Source of the DNA: Aspergillus flavus
Lineage: Eukaryota > Ascomycota > Eurotiomycetes > Eurotiales > Aspergillaceae
Reading direction: 5' to 3'
NCBI RefSeq assembly: GCF_009017415.1
Contig: NC_092403.1
Span: 124,001-188,000, forward strand
DNA length: 64,000 bases
Part shown: positions 23,931 through 33,557 of the stretch, piece after piece
Layout: every line of letters starts with the position of its first letter
Numbering within the stretch: the stretch's first letter is position 1
Notes under the pieces: generated by a model
Told to the model about the DNA's origin: nothing
Database searches by the model: none
The model's input: only the letters and a program-made list of their open reading frames with translations
Position numbers and translations under genes: made by a program

Positions 23931-24408
23931 TCAATATTTTCCTAGATCACCCAAAGGAAACTGGCACATATATTCATCCTCTTCATCAACTTCAAAATCA
24001 AACCGGACCAAATCCTCCTTGTAAGGAAACATGTAGGTAGAGGTCACCCTGAGAATGATGTCAGCTTCTGGATGTCTATTTCCAATCTAAACCTGGATAG
24101 ATACATACCGATGGTGCTCATCACTCGCCTGATATTCCGCCAACGCTTCCCGATTCTCATGATAGCTCACCAGAGCGATCTGGAACCCCTGGCTCCGTTC
24201 AATGGGGTCTGTAACGCTTGGACCCCCAACTAGGAGGCGTCCAGCTTTCACACACGATAGATGTTTTAACTGCTTCAACTCGGTGACGAATGTCTTCTTG
24301 TGCTCCTCGCTGACATTGGAGCGGAATTTGAAAAGGACTGCGTGACGCAGGTTAGGGACATGGCCGTGGTAGTAGGAAGCACAACTCACCAATGTGAACG
24401 AGGGTCAT
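23931..24408 (-). CDS. Dabb (stress-responsive A/B barrel) protein, 121 aa
   Basis: Three exons: 24408-24390 (only 19 nt), 24337-24109 and 24048-23931. The start MTLVHIVLFKFR is the classic first strand of the dimeric alpha-beta barrel. The core follows with a KAGRLLVGG segment, the strand FQIALVSYHENREALAEYQ and a terminal DEHHRV block. The acidic tail ends DLGKY. Fungal Dabb proteins include cyclases and decarboxylase-like helpers in polyketide pathways and many of unknown role; the plant olivetolic acid cyclase is a distant relative. Here it sits between the dehydratase and an SDR on the same strand, so it could serve either a sugar-acid route or polyketide cyclisation. No catalytic assignment can be made from sequence alone. 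Confidence 0.85.
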
Positions 24409-24840
24409 TTTGTGAAAGCGGATGAGTATTCTCTCTGGGATTGGGGGATAAAGTCGAGTAGTTTGGTCTGTTTAGCTATCAATACGAGTGGTTATAAATG
24501 CTTCAACATACATGCCCTTCGGATGCAGGCCGACGCTTCTGATTTAATCCCAGCGGATGCGCTCCGCGGACCCACTTTTCACAATTTGTGTCTTCAGATA
24601 GAATAGAATTGATGCCTCCGCCATTGACTGCACTGGGCCCTTACCTTTTACGCTGCTATGTATGGTTGGTCAGCTTAATAAGGGTGAGGGTGTCATTATC
24701 AAACCGCATATGCAGTGGCGGTATGAACAAAGAAACTATATATCTTCATATATCATCGGTCAGAATTTACTCTATTCGGAAGAATTCGAAAACAAATCAA
24801 TATCAATTCAAAGTTGACTGGCCATATGTATCCCACTATA
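24409..24840. other. Intergenic region, Dabb promoter
   Basis: About 430 bp containing the promoter of the Dabb gene and the 3' end of the SDR gene. Short frames only. AT-rich near 24730-24830. Confidence 0.4.
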
Positions 24841-25650
24841 TTATGTTCTCCCTGTAGACGATGTGATTCCACCATCCACCACCAGCTCCTGCCCCGTTAT
24901 ATACTGTGCCGCATCAGAGACAAGGAAAAGGGCGGCGTGGGCCACATCCCAAGCGTCTCCCATCCGTCCCATAGGAACCTGGGCATCACGCATCTTCATA
25001 TACTCCTCCTCATTACCTCCCGGAGCATATCGCTTGGCGAGCGCTTGAGTATACGGCGTATAGATCAACCCAGGTACTACCGTGTTCAGTCGGACATTCT
25101 TTGGCGCATAGATCACGGCCGTGGCCTTGGTGAACTGCATAATCGCAGCCTTTGTAGCCGAGTAAGCCACTTGGGGCTTTCCGATATATCGTAGTCCTGC
25201 AATGCTGGAAACATTGACAACTGATCCGCCCGTCTCTTGTTTCTCCATAATGGGTAGAACGTAGTGACACGTCAAGTATATGCTTTTCAGATTCAAATCG
25301 ACCTGTTGATCCCAGATTTCTTCCCTCATCTCCGCCGGACATCCAGGCTCGGACTTGCCGACATTATTGACCAGAATATCAATGCGACCATGTCGTTGGA
25401 TGCAGCCGTCGACCAGAGCCTTCACGGATGCTGAATCGGTCACGTCGGTTTCCTGGACGTCACACACGCCTCCCTCTCGTTCGATCCGCGCTTTCGTTCT
25501 TTCAGCCGAGGCCAACGAGCGATTGCCACCGTAGATCACTGCCCCCTGTTGAGACAGTTGCATTGCAATCGCTGCCCCAATTCCCCATCCATCTTCACTG
25601 GTTTGGCCAAGCCCAGTAATGAGGGCAACCTTTCCGTCGAGCCTCAGCAT
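24841..25650 (-). CDS. Classical short-chain dehydrogenase/reductase, 269 aa
   Basis: One exon from the ATG at 25650. The N-terminal Rossmann nucleotide site (VALITGLG with a longer loop to GWGIGAAIA), NNVG after strand 4, the catalytic Ser in VVNVSSIAG, and the Tyr-Lys pair in AYSATKAAIMQ are all present. The ending (AALFLVSDAAQYITGQELVVDGG) is typical of classical, soluble SDRs that oxidise sugars, polyols or ketones. An Asn-Arg after strand 2 (GGNRS) suggests NADP(H) preference, but this is not firm. It is on the same strand as the Dabb and dehydratase genes. A sugar 1-dehydrogenase role would fit the lactonase/dehydratase neighbours. Confidence 0.9.
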   Translation of the reverse strand: MLRLDGKVALITGLGQTSEDGWGIGAAIAMQLSQQGAVIYGGNRSLASAERTKARIEREGGVCDVQETDVTDSASVKALVDGCIQRHGRIDILVNNVGKSEPGCPAEMREEIWDQQVDLNLKSIYLTCHYVLPIMEKQETGGSVVNVSSIAGLRYIGKPQVAYSATKAAIMQFTKATAVIYAPKNVRLNTVVPGLIYTPYTQALAKRYAPGGNEEEYMKMRDAQVPMGRMGDAWDVAHAALFLVSDAAQYITGQELVVDGGITSSTGRT

Positions 25651-26516
25651 TTCTGGTATCGTTGTGGAATGTAACAGAAGAACAAGAACAGTTCAATGCA
25701 ATAGAAACTAATGAAGTAAACAAAAATATAAGTGCCCACAGAGTTATATAAGTTAATACTAGTCTAAGGATATATGGACATGTTCTCGCGGGTCCACTCC
25801 GTTCACGGAGCGGAACTTCCGCCGACCTCTAAGCCAATAATGGATCTCGAGAAACAGTCAATTATGACAGTGGATCATGTCCGTCTTGGTTTACTACCGG
25901 TATGAGCTCAGATGTAAGCCTTATCCCACCTTTCATATTACATTCCATTCAGGAAGAGGACTGGGACATATCCGCTTCGGTCGGAACAGCGCCGCTTTCC
26001 TCGATAAATTATATTATATGAAGCAATCGTAAGGTCACAGATTGATGGAAGATCCCATTAAACCGGGCCACACGGAGGAAAGAGGCTCATCGATGAGTTG
26101 GTGTGTATACAGTAGTGATCAGGAGTAGAAGCAGTGACTTCATTGCTTGGAGTCTAGAGATATAGGGCTTCCTGGTTTCAGTAAGGTTTACATATATCCT
26201 CAGCTAACCGAGACCTAACTGCCTTCCTATTCCAAATATACCAAGGTTGATTTCTGCTTTACCAACTAGCACTATACAGCCCAGCCAATCCGACCCAAAG
26301 CTCGTTGTCAACATCATGTCGGTGAACAATCTTGGGACCGATGTAACATCTCCATTCATTGTCATACCCAGAAATGGGAGGCTAACTTGGTCAAGGCTGC
26401 TGGCTCAGAATACCCTCACCAGTGAACGCTGGCAATAATCAGGAATATGACTGACACCGCACTTTCAAGTGATGCTGCATACTTAACTATTGTAACACTG
26501 GCGCTTTTGGATCAAC
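25651..26516. other. Intergenic region, SDR promoter
   Basis: No gene seen. A TATATAA run lies at about 25743-25749 in the SDR promoter. Short frames show no family likeness. Confidence 0.4.
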
Positions 26517-27224
26517 ATGAGGACGAATTATTGTATTAGTGTGGCTAGCATTAGACAAGAGCTAAAGAATGATAGCGGCCCACTCTTCTCCTGGCTATCA
26601 AACGTCAATCAAACCACCGATAACAGCAACATAGACCCCAAAACCTGGCTCATCGTGGGTGCATCTCGCGGAATTGGCTTTATATTTGTGCGTCTACTTC
26701 TTGCGAGCGGCCATCGGGTCGTCGCCACTGCGCGCGGCCCTGGGAGTGCTTTAGACGCCGTTGCCCGAGATGCGCCTGATCGAGCGATCATCTTAACATG
26801 CGACGTTTCTAGGAAACAGAGCATTGCTGTATGTATACGTAGCCCTCGTTTACAACCAGCAATGCCGATATGCTGATCTCAAGCCTAGAGCTTCATCGAC
26901 CAATTCGTCCAGTCTGGCGTAAAGAAGGTTCACTATGCTGTGATCAATGCTGGCATTCTAGGATATCCGAATGTAACCATTTCACCCCAAGAGCTATGTA
27001 CCCGACTACTAACTTCCTCCAGAGGGCTTGGATATGTACATACACCAGCAGAACTAATCACGCAGAACGTTTACTAACATTCCCTACCGATCAGGACCTT
27101 CGACCATTTTGCACAGCACCTCCTAACTAATGCTGTGAGACCACTCATCGTCGCTCAGGAGCTTCTGAAGCTTTCCGATGTCTCTATAAAAACGATGGCA
27201 TTTATTTCTAGTGAAAAACACTAG
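26517..27224 (+). pseudogene. Short-chain dehydrogenase remnant, 3'-truncated
   Basis: The start of an SDR with nucleotide motif TWLIVGASRGIGF at the expected place. Tentative exons 26517-26828, 26889-26972, 27025-27035 (11 nt) and 27095-27224 keep the frame; introns carry CTAAC-type branch sites. VINAGILGYPN and the helix FDHFAQHLLTN follow as in complete relatives. Reading then stops at TAG (27222) immediately after the strand AFISS, so the Tyr-X3-Lys active site and everything after it are missing. The end coincides with the broken end of a minus-strand acetyltransferase remnant. A deletion or rearrangement joining two genes tail to tail explains both. Not expected to give an active enzyme. 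Confidence 0.65.
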
Positions 27225-27660
27225 CTACACACTTCACTTTCTCGCTTGTATCGGTCTGCCAGGTCGGTAGAATGCGCACCAACTCGCTCATCAAACGGGA
27301 CGCGTAGCCACGTCCACGGTATCTCGAGTCGGTATAGACACTTGCGACCCCATGAGTAATGACACTAGCTACATTGCCGTTTCGGACACGAATCCAGGAA
27401 CGCTTGTAGAACGTTTCGCAAGACGATAGCAGAAGTCGTTTGCCTGGGGCTGCTGTCTTCTCCACTAGAACCCTTTGGGTCATTCCTCCGTCTCTGGCAA
27501 GTGGGACAGCCATAAGGTATGCAGATTCCTTGAGATAAACATCGACAGGAAGGGCGTCCTTCTAAGCGTCTGAGGTGGCTGTCCATATTGCATTATTTTC
27601 TTGGTCTGTGGGGTGGTCAAGGCTGAGTGAGGGGGATCGTGCATCGGGCAGCGAGTCCAT
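27208..27660 (-). pseudogene. LYC1-like lysine N-acetyltransferase remnant
   Basis: From an ATG at 27660 the frame resembles fungal LYC1-type GNAT proteins, which acetylate lysine in its catabolism. Recognisable blocks are LARDGGMTQ, LLSSCETFYKRSW, THGVASVYTDSRYRGRGYASRLM (acetyl-CoA loop RGRGYA) and ILPTWQTD. Two faults are seen: codon 33 is TAG (27562-27564) where relatives appear to have Trp, and the reading frame ends at 27208-27210 soon after the acetyl-CoA loop, losing roughly the C-terminal half. The truncation point abuts the truncated SDR on the other strand. Confidence 0.6.
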
Positions 27661-28972
27661 GATAGTTAACAATTGTTATAGTTTAGAATTAGTTTCTTGC
27701 TGTGGAAATGCCAAAGAAGAGGGTTGTGATCGCTGATCGTCCTGTAGGTAAGAAGGGAACTGGAATCAGGGCTTTCCGGGGTCCTATATGGAAGCCCCGC
27801 AATCTCCGCCAATCACTCTGCAGGCAAGGGTCCATGATAATTCGCCCAAAAGGTGGGACCGTGGGACACCCTACTCCATCGTCTTCCATATAGTAGAGTG
27901 TTTGTAAGCCGACCACGTAGGACGATGACTCAGACTTGGACGTCGAAGTCGTCGTTAGTGATCGTTCATCCCTCCCCCCTAGGTCAATCGCCAGACTCTC
28001 AGGCGGCAACGTCGTATCAAGTATGTGGCTCGTCCAGGTGAGATAGTCCGTAAGCTCTAGTAAGGGTGACGAAGAAACAACCCCAGGGATGTAGATGTCA
28101 ACATGTCGGCGCAAGCAGCCTTTTAATTAGGGGGCCCCATTTCTATAAGCCTCGCATCATTGCGGCTAGGCCTAGTATCATATAACCTCTTCGTGCTAGT
28201 ATAAAACAAACATGAGAAGCTGAGCTCTTTCATCTAAACAGGAATATAGCTGTCTCTTGGCATCTCTCGGCGGACTGGACCTTGTATTTTGCCCGACGTA
28301 TATAACGCCTACAATTATTTTTACTGGGCAAAAAGAAAACTATGTCTCATTAACTAACTGTTCTGCGCCGTATTCTCCTTCTATGGCTTTTTTCCACTGC
28401 CTTCCCTTTCTTCCCTTTTATCTGACCAAAATCCTTTTCCTAAAGATGTTTCGATGCGATTTGCGCCGGTATGAAGGCGCTGGTCATGTGCCTGTCGCTT
28501 GTTCAGGGGTACGGTCCGCTCTTTAGGGCACGAGTCAGAGCACCTGAAACAAGGGCTAGGGCTATATGGTGTCTTCCATAGCTCCAGGAGCAGCAGAGGC
28601 TCACGGTCCACGCGCGAAAGTTATATGTTCGCAAGCGTATTTGCACGATGGCACGGGCACTCGGGCACCCCTTAGTCAACTTTTAGTGTGAGTTGGATAT
28701 CTCAACATGTTAGAGAGCCACAAAGAGCTTCAGGAGTCTCCTGCGCCCGACAGAAGTAATCTTATGCTCATGACTCTCACACAAAGAATGGTTTGGGCAT
28801 CAAAGTGGATATGGACCTTTACAAGCCTCCAGGGATAGTTCCTATTAACGCTTTGAAACTAAGATATATAGGGGCATTTCTCCTCTCGCGTGATATTATC
28901 CTTTCTAGCGAGAAGAAGTAATTCCACATTGTTATTGATTCTCTGAAACCTTTCGGCTTCTGTACAAGCAGC
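27661..28972. other. Gene-poor stretch
   Basis: A 141-codon minus-strand frame at 27689-28114 starts at TTG and has no recognised family; it could be another decayed piece but I do not call it. Other frames are short. This lies within the decaying zone at 26.5-31.2 kb. Confidence 0.35.
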
Positions 28973-29427
28973 ATGCAGACGACAATGCTCTCTTTCATTC
29001 CTCTTACCTTGCTCCTCTTCAACTTTGGGGCTGCAGTAGTGCCCCCGAATCCCGACAACAGGCTGCCATTATTGAAGGGCAATCCTGACCGCCTTCATGG
29101 CATTCAGAAATTCGTTGAGACAGGGGTTAGCCAGCCACCAACGACGCACTTCAGATCATTCTGAACCCGGCTAACTGTATCAAGTATTGCAAAAAAGGTC
29201 GGGACGCCAGCCAATGTATTCTGAAGGGGCGCAATGTGAATCAAAATGGTTGGGAAATCTGCGATACGGACAAGCCGGTAAGAGGACCACCGAGGCTATG
29301 ATATCATGTCATTGATATTCAACCTGGCATCTAGTGTGATAAAGATGAAAGTCCATGCAGTGTTCAATATGGATCAAGATTTGGAGGCGCTAAATACGTG
29401 ATCAACGTGAATTGTCACTTATACTAG
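28973..29427 (+). CDS. Small secreted cysteine-rich protein, about 100 aa
   Basis: A signal peptide (MQTTMLSFIPLTLLLFNFGAA) opens the frame. Best model: exons 28973-29035, 29131-29277 and 29335-29427, all phase 0. The mature part would be about 79 residues with seven cysteines (NCIKYC, SQC, EIC, CDKDESPC, VNC). Intron 1 is the weak point: its donor is GTAGTG and its branch site is far from the acceptor. If instead the first frame continues through a Pro/Leu-rich stretch to about 29120, a single-base frameshift is needed and the gene would be broken. Intron 2 (GTAAGA..CTAG) is good. Small secreted Cys-rich proteins can be effectors, antimicrobial peptides or hydrophobin-like; I recognise no family. 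It lies between pseudogenes. Confidence 0.45.
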
Positions 29428-29890
29428 CCAGGGCCAGGTTCCTAACCGGACGTGAAGGCCAGATTTCCATCATTTATGTTTATATTTGAGATGTCTCAGG
29501 GAGATAAGACTTATCAGGACATTTTGGTGATGGTGGTAGAATACTAAGATTACTACCTCCACATACACCGTTCGCATGCCCTGCTCAGTTTATAGAACGA
29601 ACTTGCGCATAACTGCATGGACATAGGTACTTAGAAAAGCCACTGTACGATATAGAATATACCACGAATGTCATGATGGGTCGCCAGTTCAGTCTAACAC
29701 CGAATTCCTGTACTAAATGACTCAGAACTTAGTTGTGTGCTCTTGAAATGTTAAAATAGCTTTTGAGAAGGACAACACGTGTCGATCGCTACCCTAACAA
29801 CCTCAGACTCTCCACCGTCGGTATCGATTCAGCTTGCAATTGTTCCCTATGTCACGTCTCCACTACTTGAGACTCTTTTTGCTACAGCGT
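29428..29890. other. Intergenic stretch, nothing seen
   Basis: AT-rich, without convincing frames or sites. Confidence 0.35.
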
Positions 29891-31190
29891 ATGGAGCACA
29901 CTGCAAAGGATGCTATCGAGCGATGGATCGACAATGTATCGACAGAACTGCAGTCCAGTAGTACGACGAGTGCCAATGACAAACGTGCGGGGCAGTCTTG
30001 GCTAGACGACACTCAAGCAACAGCGCAACGAAAGCGGAGATATCCAGGTTCCTCAATGGCTCAGCCCGACCCGCAGAAGTGACCTCGACAAGAAAGCTCG
30101 GACAATGTACCGTCTAGTGTAGGGCCATTTCGGGATGACATCTCGCTGGGCCCGTCCTTTACACAGTCGACCTCAAGCCGACGCTCATCTAGCCCTACCC
30201 GCGTGAAGGCTCAACTAGCAACAGCGACCTCGAAGGTGGTTTTTGTGCACGGCAGCGCCGTTCCAGGATGCATGGAAGCTAAGAGCTTGTTCAGCTTCCT
30301 CACATCGGAAGATAGCTCACCATGGCAAGCGAACACGGACGTGGTTAGGAAGATCTCATCGGCATCGTCTCGTTGTGCTACCGAGCTTCGGAGTGAAGGG
30401 TCGTGGGTAATGGATGTCGTTCGACCGTTGTTAGAAGCAGCAATCGGCGACCTCCTTTGGAATCTTGGGGTGTGTAAGCTGTTATTTCCCCTAACGCTAG
30501 GTAGTGAACTACATCAGTACTGATGCTTCCTATAGGCAGACGGAATCTGTCGTTCCCAAATACCTGCCGCGATATACCGCCAAGAATACATTTAATCGAA
30601 AAATCGATCTAATCGTAGGGCTACCAAAGGAAGCATGGAACGAGAAATACAAGCGCGCGGGAATCGATATCTTCGGTCGGGACCTGAGTCATGTCGACCA
30701 CCCACATACCGGAAAAAGGCTACTTGGGCTAGGTGTGGAGGTTAAGCCTCTGGATGGAAACCTCATCGTGGCCCAGGTACAGCTGGCGGTCTTCATGGCG
30801 GGCTTGATGTCCTGGGCATATTCCAGTCAATATCGCGGTGCTTCCAGTGTATCTCCCCCACCGATCGTCGGTTGCACCGTCATTGGAGAAGATTGAAAAT
30901 TCTATATCATCTACGGCGTTGTGAGCACATCGTCTCAGCTTTCTGAAGTGGTATGCGTCCGAGTTGTGGGTGTTGTTTGTCCTCCAGCTGACCTTCTTAG
31001 CGGGTTTGGGGCCCCTTTTCAGCTCTTGAATGCCAAACCATGGATGAATGTGGTGTCACTGTTTTGGCCTCGAGGCTCCGTCGAGTTATGCAATATATCT
31101 GCACCACATATACAGAACAGCTCCTCTCCACAACTGCCAGTAGCTACAGCCAATAGAGATATTCTGCCTGGTATGATATATCTTCTCTGA
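29891..31190 (+). pseudogene. PD-(D/E)XK nuclease-like fungal protein, broken by two stops
   Basis: The frame from ATG 29891 (MEHTAKDAIERWID) resembles the fungal proteins with a C-terminal PD-(D/E)XK nuclease-like domain: a helical start, a Ser/Pro/Arg low-complexity linker (SLGPS...SRRSSSPT), then RKIDLIVG, the GVEVKPLDG strand and VAQVQLAVFMAGL, which carry the D...EXK...Q pattern. An intron at 30472-30535 restores frame. Two in-frame stops break it: TGA at 30080-30082 in the linker and TGA at 30894-30896 before FYIIYG, where relatives often have Trp-Lys-Phe. The frame then stays open to 31190. Members of this family are numerous and variable in filamentous fungi, and their function is not settled. 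Here it looks like a decayed copy. Confidence 0.6.
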
Positions 31191-31461
31191 AAACACTTGT
31201 AAATTTTGTTGAGAATGGCAAAATTAGAGTGTTTGCTGGCGTATTGATGAACAGTAAGTACTCTTGACCTGGTGCCAGATAAAGAAAGAGTTCTTGAAAG
31301 GGCTACGTAGACAACGTGATGTCAGTGACCAAAGCAGGCAAACAGCCAATCTTTCATTCACTTCCCCTCCCTTCAACTTCACTTTTTGTTTGCCCACCTT
31401 CTTTTCCCTCTTCTTTGCCCCCCCCTCGTCTTCAGCCGCACTCCCAAGAGCAAATAACACC

Positions 31462-32776
31462 ATGGTCTGTGTTCCTTCTTCCTCCAGCGTCATGGAGCTG
31501 GCAAACCTTATCTCCCAATCAATCCCAAAGCTGCAGGATGAATCCCCTCAGCGTGCAAACGACGCCCGTGGAAATGTGATTGAGGCCTGTAGCAAGATGC
31601 TGGCTCTTGTTACAAGCCCTGCAGAGATGCTCAAAGAGATGGTACTGATTGTAAGAAGTCATTTTCTCACACCATCAATGGTTGTTTGACTGACCAAATA
31701 TACAAAAGGACAGGCAGAATCTGGCATCCTTGCAAGTCATCAACCACTACCAGATCGCTTCTGTCGTTCCTCTCAATGGACATATCCCTATATCTGAACT
31801 AGCCAATAAGTGCGGACTACCCGTGGACATCCTACGTCGGATCTTGCGACAGGCCATGACGTACAGCGCCTTCAGCGAGCCGGAGCCAGACTGTATTGCG
31901 CAGACAGACGTCTCCAGGGAGATACCCCGGCTGTCGCCGCTGCTTACCTACCAGCTTGACGTTTGTTTACCATCAATGGTCCGGCTTCTAGACTGGTTGA
32001 AGGACGTCGACGGAGAACACACGTGCGCATATCAGATAGCTCATGATACCAAGGATACATGGTGGTCGTCTGCTTCCAAGAGACCAGAACTGATCGAGAA
32101 TTATGGCAAGTACATGGCATTGATTACAAGTGGTGGGGCCCACGATGTGAGTTACGTTCTGAAGGGCTTCGCCTGGGAGAAGCTGGGAAACGCCGTTGTG
32201 GTGGATGTGAGTGTCGATGTATCCACTCAAGCTTTCCTATGTTTCTAATGAGTATAGGTTGGCGGTGCGGATGGATTCGTCGGAATTAGCCTCGCAAAAG
32301 AGTATCCCAATCTAGCCGTCATCGTGGAGGACAATCTCGGGTTGAAGGATAGTGCCGATGACAACATCCCTCAGCATTTGAAGTCAAGGGTGGTCTTCTT
32401 GCCTCACTCGTTTTTCAAACCCCAATCGGCATTGAGTCGCGATGCGGACGTGTTCCTCTTGCGACACATCCTGCACGACTGGAATGACAATGATTGCCGT
32501 GCCATTCTGCAGGCTCTTGCTGCTAGCATGAAGCCGGGAGCATCCATCCTCGTGGCAGAGCAAATTCTTCAAAGGCCTGGAGCTGCGTCCTGGCAGCGTG
32601 AGCGAGTCATGAGAGCATTAGACATGCAGATGATGATCCAGTTCGGAAGCAAGGAGAGAGCCTACGAGGACTGGGACGCATTGTTTAAGTCCGTCGACCC
32701 GCCATTGGAAATTGTGGACTGCGTGCAGCCGGTCGGCAGTGCCGACTCCTTCATGGAATTGAAGAGGAGAGCATGA
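31462..32776 (+). CDS. Second O-methyltransferase, 401 aa
   Basis: Exons 31462-31650, 31709-32206 and 32258-32776; both introns phase 0 and at the same protein positions as in the methyltransferase at 3.2 kb (the second falls right before the SAM loop). The N-terminal half is the dimerisation/winged-helix part (SLQVINHYQIASVVPL). The SAM motif is VVDVGGADG (around residue 229-235), followed by LLRHILHDW with catalytic His at about 302 and a final SVDPPLEIVDCVQPVG. All key features of class I small-molecule O-methyltransferases are present. The two genes look like diverged paralogues 27 kb apart, so this one may be the cluster's catalytic methyltransferase while the first acts with the AflR-like factor. 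That division is inference. Confidence 0.87.
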
Positions 32777-33557
32777 TTTTAGTGGCCATGACTTCAGAGC
32801 AACCGTCGCCATGTGCGAACTGTGCCTGATTGTCGTATGATGGGGTTAATCTTCGGTATTGCGGGCAAGTATGGAAAGGACTTTCCTACAGATTGAATGA
32901 AGGCCTCAGGTAGGTTGAGAGGTTATTCTATTATAACTTAACCAGCTCGTAAGTCAATATGCGATAAGACTTACGGATGAGATTATTTAACATAATTTCG
33001 TTCCCCAAAGCATTACTTTATTTTCCCTAGTGTCAGCTAAAAAATCTCATCATGTTTTACGCACCCTTCCTTATGACAATTCATATTTTTGTTCATTGTA
33101 TTAATGAGATCGTATACTCTGACTTTCAGCTTCGGGGAATTGCCAGAGTAAATTAGGTGAAGCCCGGAGGCCGTTCGTCCTGATCGACTTCCCCATAGGA
33201 TCACATGGCGTCGGCTCAATATATCCTTTAACGAAGTTTTTCCGCCTCTCAAAACCACTCCACTTGGCAAGCGACAAATATGGTAGATTCATTGGGTGAT
33301 ATTGGACTTGGATCATCGTTGCTCTCAAATCATTCTATATACATTAATATTATCGTGTAAGTGGTTTGTTTCAGTTTCGCTAAATTTAAGAATGATCGAA
33401 CAGGCAAACCCTCATATACCTACAGGTCTGGCAACCTGACAGGGAGACAAAATGCTGAGAGGCTAAGAGGCATGGGGAAGGAAAGAGAGAGAGAGAGAGA
33501 AATATATATACCCCAGGGAGGTCAGTTGATCTCCCACGCTACCGAAACCATTCCTCT
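32777..33557. other. Intergenic region with a microsatellite
   Basis: Convergent 3' ends of the methyltransferase and the propeller gene. A (GA)n tract followed by (TA)n lies at about 33484-33510. No gene. Confidence 0.45.
33484..33510. repeat. (GA)n/(TA)n microsatellite
   Basis: About eight GA units run directly into about four TA units, in the 3' region between two convergent genes. Confidence 0.8.

Noticed and set aside
27689..28114. 141-codon minus-strand frame
   Set aside because: TTG start, no recognised domain, in a zone of decay; left as unassigned.
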